Shown here: positions 54,708 through 63,321 of the stretch, one piece after another
How positions within the stretch are numbered: position 1 is the stretch's first letter
How the letters are laid out: every line of letters begins with the position of its first letter
NCBI RefSeq assembly: GCF_046365375.1
Contig: NZ_JBKEIT010000002.1
Span: 372,001-436,000 of the forward strand
DNA length: 64,000 bases
Direction: 5' to 3'
Origin: Butyricimonas muris
Lineage (GTDB): Bacteria > Bacteroidota > Bacteroidia > Bacteroidales > Marinifilaceae
Translations under genes and position numbers: made by a program
Notes under the pieces: model-generated
Database searches by the model: none
Seen by the model: the letters and a program-made list of their open reading frames with translations, nothing else
What the model was told of the DNA's origin: nothing

Positions 54708-55802
54708 GTGATGCAAGTACGAATTTTGATATGGATTATATTTATTGTTTTATTTTTGAAGTGTACCCCTCCCGAGGGGTACCGTTTTTACCTTTCCGGT
54801 AATATCGCGGGGAAAGATACAGGGCAAGTGGTGTTATTTACACCGGAAATGACAACGAGTGCGACAGGCGAATTGAAACAGGGAAAATTCAAGTTGAAAG
54901 GAGAGGCTGCGGAACCGGGTAACTTTTGCTTGCAGATAGGGGATAAGAAATTATTCTTGTTGTTGGATGGTAAGAAAATGGAGTTGGTTTCGGATTACGA
55001 ACATCTTTCCGCGGATAGTTTGACAGGCTCTCCTGCAAATGAATTACGTCTGGAATTTGAACGGATTTTATATGAAGAATATGAATCCAAGTTGATGGAA
55101 GTGTACGAGAAATATAATTATTTCAAGATCATGGAAGCCAAAGATCAAGTATTATTGGATGAAATGATGACAGAAAGTATGAAACACGATTCGTTACGCC
55201 TGAAACTGGCATTACGTTTTATCCAAAAACATCCCGATAATGTTTATTCTGTGTATTTAGCTGATAAAGAACGAAAATTTCATTATGAAATCGGAATAGA
55301 AATGTACAGGGCTTTATCCCCGATGATGCAGGAAACGGCGCAAGGGCAACGAATGAGAAAAGCGTTGGAGGATATTTCGGAATCGGCGGTCGGTAAATCC
55401 TTTCCCCGGGTGACAGGGATAAATGAAGCTGGTGATACTGTTGTTATCTCTTCTTGGACGGGTCGGGTGACCGTTATTGATTTTTGGGCATCTTGGTGTG
55501 CCCCGTGTCGGGAAGAGATGGCAAGTTTGAAAAGATTTTACCCGGATTGGAGGGATAAAGGGGTTGAAATTGTCAGTATCTCCTTGGATAATTCACTTGA
55601 TGCTTGGCAAAAAGCCTGTCAGGAAGAGCAGATTCCTTGGATTAGTTTGCATAATCCACAAGGATTTAAAAAGACAGGACTCGTGAAGATGTTGGGGATT
55701 CGTGCCATCCCGTTTATTGTGGTTATTGATAAAGAGGGCAAAATTGTGGCAAAAGGGCTTCGTCGGAATATGCTACGTGATAAAATTGAAACGTTGTTGT
55801 GA
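54708..55802 (+). CDS. TlpA-family thiol-disulfide oxidoreductase lipoprotein, locus 4
   Basis: The 364-residue lipid-anchored protein has a signal ending in lipobox LFLKC, with mature start CTPPEGYRFYLSGNIAG. A DUF4369-like domain (about residues 24-110) and a helical linker precede a TlpA domain whose active site is WCAPC (Cys264, Cys267), where the other TlpA proteins here have CGPC. The cis-Pro motif is LGIRAIPFIVVIDKEGK. It starts 4 nt after the metalloprotease gene, so the two are co-translated. Ala in place of Gly in the CxxC is common in TlpA proteins and may shift redox potential. Confidence 0.9.
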   Translation: MMQVRILIWIIFIVLFLKCTPPEGYRFYLSGNIAGKDTGQVVLFTPEMTTSATGELKQGKFKLKGEAAEPGNFCLQIGDKKLFLLLDGKKMELVSDYEHLSADSLTGSPANELRLEFERILYEEYESKLMEVYEKYNYFKIMEAKDQVLLDEMMTESMKHDSLRLKLALRFIQKHPDNVYSVYLADKERKFHYEIGIEMYRALSPMMQETAQGQRMRKALEDISESAVGKSFPRVTGINEAGDTVVISSWTGRVTVIDFWASWCAPCREEMASLKRFYPDWRDKGVEIVSISLDNSLDAWQKACQEEQIPWISLHNPQGFKKTGLVKMLGIRAIPFIVVIDKEGKIVAKGLRRNMLRDKIETLL

Positions 55803-55831
55803 AGAAAAGGTTTGGAGTGATAGTTTTATGG

Positions 55832-55866
55832 GATTGAGGTTGTTCAGCAGCCTCAATCTTGTTTTA
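55832..55866 (+). terminator. Rho-independent terminator after locus 4
   Basis: GATTGAGG at 55832-55839 pairs with CCTCAATC at 55851-55858 and is followed by TTGTTTTATGTTT. It lies 29 nt after the stop of the last locus 4 gene. The rest of the gap up to 56199 has no gene; the only other feature is the promoter at 56105-56134. Confidence 0.7.
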
Positions 55867-56104
55867 TGTTTCTACTTCCCGGAATAATCCAAATATTTTC
55901 GATTACTGAAACAGATGTGCGTACTTGCCTCTTTGGACGGTCTTTTCCGGCTTATTGTTTTTATAATTTCGAAAAGGTCGGGGTAATCCCTAGGAGAGGA
56001 AAATGTCGTTGTGTGATTGATAATATATTGTATATTAGTGTTATAATAAAGATGGCGAGAGGTAAATATGTCGAAAATAGGAAGGCGTAAAAGAAAATGT
56101 TTAT

Positions 56105-56134
56105 TTTGTATCTGAAATATATTACGTATTTTTG
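56105..56134 (+). promoter_or_regulatory. Bacteroidota housekeeping promoter for the locus 5 sigma gene
   Basis: TTTG at 56105-56108 and TATTTTTG at 56127-56134 are separated by 18 nt. It resembles the locus 1 promoter at 4332-4363 in sequence (TATCTGAA between the elements), consistent with recent duplication of the regulatory module. Confidence 0.55.
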
Positions 56135-56199
56135 TCTATTGGATAAAACAACTCAACGCGAGTCGCATGGAATTGGATAAGGTCTAGAGCAAGTGTAAT

Positions 56200-56736
56200 A
56201 TGCAGGATATTGTAGCAGATATAAGAGGAGGTAACAAGAACTCTTTCAAAGAGTTCTTCGAGGACTATTACCCTATCTTATGCGTGTTTGCATCCAAATA
56301 CGTGAAGGACGACGAGCAATGCAAAGACATCGCGCAGGAAGCCTTGCTGAGTTATTGGGAAAAACGGAAAGATTTCGAGGATATATATAAAGTGAAAGGT
56401 TTTCTTTATATGGTGGCTCGTAACCGGTGTCTGAATTACTTGAAACGGGAACAAGTAAACCGGGCATACGTGAATGAGGCTAACTTGGAATCGGAGGAGT
56501 ATTTTCACGAGGAAGTAATAGAACAGGAAACTTACAGGTTGGTACAGGAGGCAGTTGATGCTCTGCCCCAACAAATGCGTACGATTATTAAATACGCGAT
56601 GGAAGGAATGAAGAATCCCCGGATAGCCGTCGAGATGGGTATCGCCGAAGGTACGGTGCACGCGCTGAAGAAAACCGCTTACCGTAAATTGCGGGAACAG
56701 TTGAAAGAGCATTTTTATCTTTTACTGTTGGTATGA
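56200..56736 (+). CDS. ECF RNA polymerase sigma factor, locus 5
   Basis: This 178-residue sigma factor is closely similar to the locus 1 sigma factor along its full length (MQDI start, KDDEQCK(D/D)(V/I)AQEAL in region 2, YRKLREQLKEHFYLLLL at the end). The region 4 helix-turn-helix is NPRIAVEMGIAEGTVHALKK. The recognition-helix residues differ between the two (SVKSLKQ against TVHALKK), so promoter specificity may have separated. It is inferred to control locus 5. Confidence 0.94.
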   Translation: MQDIVADIRGGNKNSFKEFFEDYYPILCVFASKYVKDDEQCKDIAQEALLSYWEKRKDFEDIYKVKGFLYMVARNRCLNYLKREQVNRAYVNEANLESEEYFHEEVIEQETYRLVQEAVDALPQQMRTIIKYAMEGMKNPRIAVEMGIAEGTVHALKKTAYRKLREQLKEHFYLLLLV

Positions 56737-56931
56737 TACATGGATCGTATTCCATGTTACGCCGGATAACGATATCGAGAAAAAAAGTTTAGAAAAAATA
56801 CTGCAATAACACATTGAAATATAGAGATGTAATGATAGTTTTCAATTTTTAATTCTCAATTTTCAATTCCCGGACTACCCCTGTTTTGAAACGAGATTGT
56901 TATACTAACGTGAAAGAGATAAAAAGTAACT

Positions 56932-58107
56932 ATGGGATTAACAAAGAAACATTTTAAAATAGCCGAGACATTAGCCGCTCTGTTTACCGGTTCGCGAGAC
57001 GAACAGGATGAACGGGATTTCGAGGCGTGGGTAGAGGGGAATGATAGGCGCAAGGCTTTTGCCGATCGGTTGTTGGACGTGGAGAGATTCGAGGGGAACC
57101 GGGAGGCGCTGTCGAAATTCCAAGTGGAGGAGGCGTGGAATAAAATAGATAAAAAATTAGGGGCAAAAGCGAGAAAGATTGCTCTCCGGAGATGGATGGC
57201 AAGTGCTGCGGCAGCGGTGGTGCTTGCTGTCGGTACCTATTTCTGGTGGAATGGCACGGGGGAGAAAGAACAACAGAAAATGCCTGCCATGTACCGGATC
57301 GCGGCAGGAACGACGGGCGCCAGACTGACTCTGGCTGACGGGAGTACCGTGGATGTGATGAAAGACCGGACGATGGAGTTGCAGGAAGTGGACGGAACAA
57401 GAATCGTGACGGATTCCGCGGGAATAGATTATTCGGCTAAAGTGACTGAAAACGCGCGAGAGGTGATAAACACGGTACAGACACTCACGGGAATGGAATA
57501 TATGTTGACGTTGTCGGACGGAACGAGAGTGTTCCTGAACGCGGAAACGAAATTGAGATTCCCGACACGGTTCACGGATAAACAGCGAGCGGTGGAGTTG
57601 GATGGGGAGGCTTATTTCGAGGTGAAAAAGGACGAGGCTCATCCCTTTATCGTGAAGACGGGAACCGTGGAGATTGCGGTTCTGGGTACATCCTTTAACG
57701 TGCGCTCTTACAGTGGCGAGAATAATATAGCGACGACTCTGGTATCGGGCAAAGTCGCCGTGTCGGACGGAAAGGAAAGCAAGGAGATAAAACCCGGTGA
57801 ACAGGCAGTATACATCAAGGAAACGGGAAAGATGGAGATCAAGGACGTGGATGTTTCTCTCTACACGGCGTGGCATACCGGGAAATTTATTTTCAAGAAC
57901 GAGACGTTGGATGAGATGCTGTCTTATTTATCCCGCTGGTACGGGTTCAAGTATCGGTTTGTTGACGACCGGGCGAAGCAGGTACGGATTGGTGCGCGGC
58001 TGGAACGGTACGATAACATGAATCCTATCATCGAGATGTTGCGGAAAACAGGATTAGTAAATATTACACAAGTAGACGATATGTTGTATATATCAAGTAC
58101 GGAATAG
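56932..58107 (+). CDS. FecR-type anti-sigma factor, locus 5
   Basis: The 391-residue anti-sigma protein has an N-terminus GLTKKHFKIAETLAALF nearly identical to that of locus 1, one membrane helix at about residues 86-104 (WMASAAAAVVLAVGTYFWW), a FecR domain (YMLTLSDGTRVFLNAETKLR; GEAYFEVKKD; IAVLGTSFNVRSY), and a DUF4974-like tail (FIFKNETLDEMLSYLSRWYG) with MNPIIEMLRK. The gap of 195 nt from the sigma gene contains an A/T-rich stretch and no gene. It is the partner of the sigma factor at 56200 and of the SusC at 58190. Confidence 0.93.
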   Translation: MGLTKKHFKIAETLAALFTGSRDEQDERDFEAWVEGNDRRKAFADRLLDVERFEGNREALSKFQVEEAWNKIDKKLGAKARKIALRRWMASAAAAVVLAVGTYFWWNGTGEKEQQKMPAMYRIAAGTTGARLTLADGSTVDVMKDRTMELQEVDGTRIVTDSAGIDYSAKVTENAREVINTVQTLTGMEYMLTLSDGTRVFLNAETKLRFPTRFTDKQRAVELDGEAYFEVKKDEAHPFIVKTGTVEIAVLGTSFNVRSYSGENNIATTLVSGKVAVSDGKESKEIKPGEQAVYIKETGKMEIKDVDVSLYTAWHTGKFIFKNETLDEMLSYLSRWYGFKYRFVDDRAKQVRIGARLERYDNMNPIIEMLRKTGLVNITQVDDMLYISSTE

Positions 58108-58189
58108 AAGAAAAGATGCGTTCTGTGCTGGATACACGAAACGCATCTTGTTAAATTAAAGTTTGTTACACTTTTAATCATTCAAAATT
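58108..58189 (+). promoter_or_regulatory. Two-hairpin leader between fecR and susC, locus 5
   Basis: Arms 58113-58122 and 58140-58149 pair perfectly (10 bp). An inner GTG/CAC continues the stem to heptaloop CTGGATA (58128-58134). A second A/T-rich stem lies at about 58155-58178. The stem base and the loop are close to those of locus 1 (shared ATGCGTT and CTGGnnA). Confidence 0.58.
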
Positions 58190-61100
58190 ATGAAAAAAAA
58201 ACAAGAAACCGTTTTCTTCGGACGAAGAAAATGGAAAAAAATTTTATTTGTAATGAAATTGAAACTTGTATTGATTTTAATCAGCAGTTTCCAGTTATCC
58301 GCTGCGGTGTACTCGCAGGGTAACGGCTTGACGCTGAAAATGGAAGATGTATCACTGGAACAAGTGATCTGGGAGATTCAGAAGCAGACCGATTTCGTGT
58401 TCATGTACGGGACTCGGGACATCGCGAAGGTGAACAAGTTGACCATTGACGTGACTGACAAAACGGTAAACGAGATATTGAATCAATGTTTGAGCGGCAC
58501 GGGGCTGGTTTACGAGATTTCGGGAAACGCCGTGATTATCAAGCGTGAGGATGAAGATAAGAAGAAGATGGTCATCATCAAGGGAACGGTAAGAGATTCG
58601 AAAGGAGAACTGTTACCCGGCGTGACCATTATCGAGAAAGGTACTAGCACGGGCGTGGCAACCGGGATAAACGGGGAGTTTACCTTCACGACGGTACAAA
58701 AAGATAGTCTGACGCTTGTATTCTCTTTTATCGGGATGAAGACGAAAGACGTGAAATGGAACGGGCAGAAAGAGTTGAACGTGGTATTGGAAGAAGATGC
58801 CCAAGAGATGGACGAGGTGGTCGTGACGGGTTACCAGTCTATCAACCGGAGAGATATGGTGGGGTCGTACACCACGGTGAAGGCTTCGGATATCATGATG
58901 CCTGCCTATTCTTCGATAGACCAGATGTTGCAGGGACAAGTGGCCGGATTGATGGTGATTAACACAAGTTCCCGCGTCGGGGCAAGTCCCAAGATCAAGA
59001 TACGGGGTACATCGACTATTCTGGGTAACCAAGACCCGTTATGGGTGGTGGATGGTATCATCCAAGAAGATCCTATCAAGATGAACGCTACCACGTATAT
59101 GACGCAGGATTTGTCCAATATCCTCGGTAGTCAGATTTCATGGTTGAACCCGCGGGATATCGAAACTATTACCGTGTTGAAAGATGCTTCCGCCACGGCT
59201 GTTTACGGTTCGAGGGCATCTAACGGTGTTATCGTGGTGACGACGAAAAAAGGTAAAACAGATCGTATGACGATTAATTATTCAGGCAACATGACCGTGA
59301 ATACGAGGCCGAATTACGGGATGTTCAACTTGATGAATTCCAAGGAAAGAGTGCAGTTCTCGGAAGATGCTTTTGCGAACAAGGCGATATATTTGAAGGA
59401 GCCTATCAAGCAGTATCATACCTACGAGGGTATCATGAAAATGTACCTCGCGGGCGAACTGTCGCAAGACGAGTATTTTGACCGTAAAGGGCAATTGGAA
59501 ACGATGAATACCGATTGGTTCAAATTATTGACACACTCTGCCGTGAGCCACAATCACAACGTGAGCGTGTCGGGAGGAACGGAGAAAGTAACATACAATG
59601 TTTCCGCGGGTTACAGTAACGCCGAAGGGCAGGAAATCGGGAACTCGGACGAGAAATTAACCGGTCGTGTGGCGGTAGATATGCGGCTTCGCGAGAATGT
59701 CCGATTGTACACCACGTTCAATGCGGTGACTTCCAAAACGAAAGGTTTCGGACGAGATGTAAATCCGATGTCTTACGCTACCACGACTTCAAGAGCCTTG
59801 CCGGCTTATGACGAAAACGGGGATTTGCTATTCTACCGGAAAAGTGCTTCCTATTCGCTTAACAATACCTTGACGGATTTGGGATATAACTTTATCAACG
59901 AGCGTGATAATAGCGGTTCCTCGGTAGAAACCAGCCGTTTTAACGCAGCATTGGACTTTAGCTGGGATATCACGGATTGGTTGAAATATCAATTTACGGG
60001 AGGATACACGCGGGATAACAAGAACAACGAATCTTACCGCACGGAGAGAACTTTCGGGATCGCTTCCGATTACCGGGGATATGACTTTAACTCCGTGGAT
60101 CCGGATAGCCGGGAATTTAAAGCCGCGATATTGCCTTTCGGGGGTGAGTTATTTACCTCGGACGCTTTGCAAAGCGGATACAATATACAAAACAAGTTGA
60201 TCGTATCGAAGGGCTTCAACCCGGACAATCGTCTGAACGTGATGCTCGCGATGGAAATCCGTTCCACCCGGACATCGAATAATTCCAATACCGTGTATGG
60301 TTATTCCCCGGATCGCGGGGGCGCCCTCGTGCAGCCTACCCCGATAGAAGACCTTGAGCCTATTTCCGGTGCCTCTACCGGTTGGGGTATCTTGGATAAT
60401 ATCTACAAGGGAAGGTGGAAAAAAGAGTTGAAAACGGATAATTTCGTGTCTTTCTTCGGGACGTTCGCCTACACGTTCAGGAATCGCTATGTCGCTAACG
60501 TGACGGTTCGTAATGATGCTTCCAACCGTTTTGCGCAGGATAAAAACAACCGTTTCGATCCTACTTATTCGTTCGGTTTGTCGTGGCACGCCGCCGAGGA
60601 GAATTTCATGAAGGAATATTTGCCTTGGCTTTCAACGTTGAATATCGACGTGACTTATGGTATTCAAGGGAATGCCTTGACCAATTTAAGCCCGGATTTG
60701 TTGTTGAAACAGATGGGTGTGGCTAGTATATATAATCAATATTACTCGACCATATCTTCTATCCCGAACCCGAATCTTTCATGGGAACGTACCAAAACTT
60801 GGGATATCGGTGTCGATTTTGAACTGTTCAGGATGGTCAGTTTCGAGATTGATTATTACACGAAGCGGACAAATGCGATTGTTTCTAACGAGTTGCCTTT
60901 TGAATACGGAACTTCAACCACGAATCTGAATGGTGGTATCGTGCATAACCGCGGATTGGAATTTACCGTTCGTTTTACCCCGGTAAGGACGGATGATTGG
61001 GCATTGAGTGTTTCGTTGAACTCGTCGAAGAACTGGAACGAAACCGGGAAGTCAGAAATTCAAGCCAAGTTAGGTCAGTTCTTGGGCGGTTCGGGAACTC

Positions 61101-61792
61101 AGATATTGAAAAAAGGTTACCCGTTGGGCGGTTTCTGGTCGTATTCGTTTGCCGGGTTGAGCGAGGAGAACGGACGTCCTTTGTTTAACTTGTTGGACAT
61201 CCCAGAGGGTGGGGCGGATCCGGACATTGATCCGACGTCGTTCCTCGTGTATTCCGGTACAAGTGAACCGACGTTCACGGGTGGTATCAACTTGGGTTTG
61301 CGCTATAAATCGTTTAACTTGTCTTCCAGTTTCGCCTTGCTGGTGGGAGGGAAGAAACGTTTACTCTCGCCTTACGCGAATTTCCCTTATTCTGTCAGAA
61401 TCCCGGAGCCGGATATAAACCTGAGCCGTGACTTGCTGAAACGCTGGAAAAAACCGGGCGACGAGAAACACACGAATATTCCGGCATTGGTGACTTCTGC
61501 CATTAATACCCTGCAAACACCGGACGGCACGAATCCGACTTGGATCGAGGCATGGAATCAATCCGACGCGCGGGTGGTGGATGCTTCATTCTTCCGTTGC
61601 CGTCAGTTATCGTTGAGTTGGAATATGACTCCGGCAATGTGCCAACGTATCGGTTTGAAGAGTTTGTCATTGGATGCGAGCGTGAACAATCTCTTCGTGA
61701 TTGCGAGCAAACGCTTCAACGGGTTTGATCCCGAGTTGGGTGATAGTGTCATGCCGAAGATGTATTCATTTGGAATTAATGTCGGATTTTAA
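58190..61792 (+). CDS. SusC/RagA TonB-dependent transporter with STN domain, locus 5
   Basis: The 1200-residue outer-membrane transporter has a signal peptide ending AAVYSQ. Its STN domain (about residues 47-122; VSLEQVIWEIQKQTDFVFMY) is most like that of locus 1. It has a carboxypeptidase-regulatory-like domain (about 130-208; GTVRDSKGELLPGVTIIEKG). The plug (VVVTGYQSINRRDMVGSYTT; LWVVDGIIQEDPIKM; VLKDASATAVYGSRASNGV) and barrel instead resemble loci 2-4, so the signalling and transport parts have different closest relatives. SusD follows 8 nt later. Confidence 0.95.
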   Translation: MKKKQETVFFGRRKWKKILFVMKLKLVLILISSFQLSAAVYSQGNGLTLKMEDVSLEQVIWEIQKQTDFVFMYGTRDIAKVNKLTIDVTDKTVNEILNQCLSGTGLVYEISGNAVIIKREDEDKKKMVIIKGTVRDSKGELLPGVTIIEKGTSTGVATGINGEFTFTTVQKDSLTLVFSFIGMKTKDVKWNGQKELNVVLEEDAQEMDEVVVTGYQSINRRDMVGSYTTVKASDIMMPAYSSIDQMLQGQVAGLMVINTSSRVGASPKIKIRGTSTILGNQDPLWVVDGIIQEDPIKMNATTYMTQDLSNILGSQISWLNPRDIETITVLKDASATAVYGSRASNGVIVVTTKKGKTDRMTINYSGNMTVNTRPNYGMFNLMNSKERVQFSEDAFANKAIYLKEPIKQYHTYEGIMKMYLAGELSQDEYFDRKGQLETMNTDWFKLLTHSAVSHNHNVSVSGGTEKVTYNVSAGYSNAEGQEIGNSDEKLTGRVAVDMRLRENVRLYTTFNAVTSKTKGFGRDVNPMSYATTTSRALPAYDENGDLLFYRKSASYSLNNTLTDLGYNFINERDNSGSSVETSRFNAALDFSWDITDWLKYQFTGGYTRDNKNNESYRTERTFGIASDYRGYDFNSVDPDSREFKAAILPFGGELFTSDALQSGYNIQNKLIVSKGFNPDNRLNVMLAMEIRSTRTSNNSNTVYGYSPDRGGALVQPTPIEDLEPISGASTGWGILDNIYKGRWKKELKTDNFVSFFGTFAYTFRNRYVANVTVRNDASNRFAQDKNNRFDPTYSFGLSWHAAEENFMKEYLPWLSTLNIDVTYGIQGNALTNLSPDLLLKQMGVASIYNQYYSTISSIPNPNLSWERTKTWDIGVDFELFRMVSFEIDYYTKRTNAIVSNELPFEYGTSTTNLNGGIVHNRGLEFTVRFTPVRTDDWALSVSLNSSKNWNETGKSEIQAKLGQFLGGSGTQILKKGYPLGGFWSYSFAGLSEENGRPLFNLLDIPEGGADPDIDPTSFLVYSGTSEPTFTGGINLGLRYKSFNLSSSFALLVGGKKRLLSPYANFPYSVRIPEPDINLSRDLLKRWKKPGDEKHTNIPALVTSAINTLQTPDGTNPTWIEAWNQSDARVVDASFFRCRQLSLSWNMTPAMCQRIGLKSLSLDASVNNLFVIASKRFNGFDPELGDSVMPKMYSFGINVGF

Positions 61793-61800
61793 TAGATAAG

Positions 61801-63309
61801 ATGATGAGAAAAAATATTATATTCTTTATGCTGGTTTTATTAGGAAGCTCGTCTTGCAGCAGTTTCCTTGAGCCGAGTTCACAAACGGAGTTTGTACCGA
61901 AAACTGCGACATCGTTGAACGAGATGTTGCTGGGAGAGGCTTACCCGAGATCGGTAGACGGTCAGGCTGTATTTGCCATGTTGCCGCTGTTTGATGACGA
62001 TCTCACTTGTTCCGATTTTGCCGGAACTGCCAACGCGAACAGTGCGATGAGTTTTACCGCTTATCACGCGTTGTATTCGTGGCAACCGGACATGTTCGTC
62101 ACGATGGATAACATGGGAGTTTTTTACAATAATAATTCATGGAAGGGATTATATATTCGGATACGCGGGGCGAATGCCGCCTTGGACTACTTGGACGACG
62201 TGACCGGTTCCGCTGACGAAAAGGCTGTTGTTCGGGCTCAAGCGCATGCTTTGCGTGCTTTCTACTATTTCCAGTTGGTGAACCTTTGGGGAGAGCCGTA
62301 TAACTACAATAAAAAAGCTTTGGGCGTTCCTCTGAAAACGACCAGTGCCATGGAGGCCATGGAGTTACCCCGAAACACGGTGGAAGAAGTTTATAATTTG
62401 ATTCTTGATGATTTGGATAAGGCGGAGGCTTTTTACGAGGCTTTGCCGGAAGAAGTGCGTTTCAGACGGGATTACAGAACGAGTCTGCCTATGGTGCAAT
62501 TATTGAAATCGCGGGTTTACCTGTACATGGAAAACTGGAAAGATGCCGCTACTTACGCAGGTAAGGTAATTAATGATTGGAATTTCGGGTTGTTGAATTT
62601 GAACACCTTGAAAGCCCCGACTGCTCAGGAGCCCTATTATAATTTCCTCACGATGGATTCGCCCGAGGTGATTTGGAACTTTGGCAGTACGAATGATATT
62701 CTGACATACACCTCTGTTTATATAAGTCAGACGAATGGTACGGAAGTTATAACAAGAAAGAAATTCAATGCCTCCGGAGGTCTGTTGAACGGTTTCGGGC
62801 AAGGTGATTTGAGAAAAGACCGTTATATCGTGAAGGAATACGCGGATCAGAGCCGTTACTTGCCGTATGGTAAGATGAAGTTCAACTATATGCATGAGCC
62901 TATCGGTGAAAACGTCTTCGGTATGGCATTCCGGGTGGCGGAGGCTTATCTGAATCTGGCGGAAGCTGCCGCTATGGACAACGATGAGGCGACAGCCTTG
63001 TCCGCATTGAACGAGTTAAGACGCAACCGTATCGCTAACTATCAGGACGAAAGTAGACTGACGGGGGACGAGCTAGTCGAGCAGATTCGTCGGGAGCGTC
63101 GTTTGGAGTTGTGTTTCGAGGGACATCGCTGGTTTGACCTGCGTCGTTACGGGATGCCTTCTTTCTCTCGCGAATGGTGGGATAACGGGGTACTCGTGAA
63201 ACAGTACACCTTGGAGAAGAATGATCCCTCGTACACCTTACCGGTCCCGCAAGCGGTGATCGAGCAAAACCGGAAATTGGAGCAGAACAAATTGGCAAAT
63301 CCTAGATAA
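61801..63309 (+). CDS. SusD/RagB substrate-binding lipoprotein, locus 5
   Basis: The 502-residue surface lipoprotein has a lipobox at LGSSSC and mature start with SSFLEPSSQTEFVPKTATSL. It has the helical core RAQAHALRAFYYFQLVNLWG and the C-terminal signature RRERRLELCFEGHRWFDLRR. The ending YTLPVPQAVIEQNRKLEQN is typical. It is closest to the locus 4 SusD in this window. The lipoprotein gene begins 12 nt downstream. Confidence 0.95.
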   Translation: MMRKNIIFFMLVLLGSSSCSSFLEPSSQTEFVPKTATSLNEMLLGEAYPRSVDGQAVFAMLPLFDDDLTCSDFAGTANANSAMSFTAYHALYSWQPDMFVTMDNMGVFYNNNSWKGLYIRIRGANAALDYLDDVTGSADEKAVVRAQAHALRAFYYFQLVNLWGEPYNYNKKALGVPLKTTSAMEAMELPRNTVEEVYNLILDDLDKAEAFYEALPEEVRFRRDYRTSLPMVQLLKSRVYLYMENWKDAATYAGKVINDWNFGLLNLNTLKAPTAQEPYYNFLTMDSPEVIWNFGSTNDILTYTSVYISQTNGTEVITRKKFNASGGLLNGFGQGDLRKDRYIVKEYADQSRYLPYGKMKFNYMHEPIGENVFGMAFRVAEAYLNLAEAAAMDNDEATALSALNELRRNRIANYQDESRLTGDELVEQIRRERRLELCFEGHRWFDLRRYGMPSFSREWWDNGVLVKQYTLEKNDPSYTLPVPQAVIEQNRKLEQNKLANPR

Positions 63310-63321
63310 TTTATAATAAAG

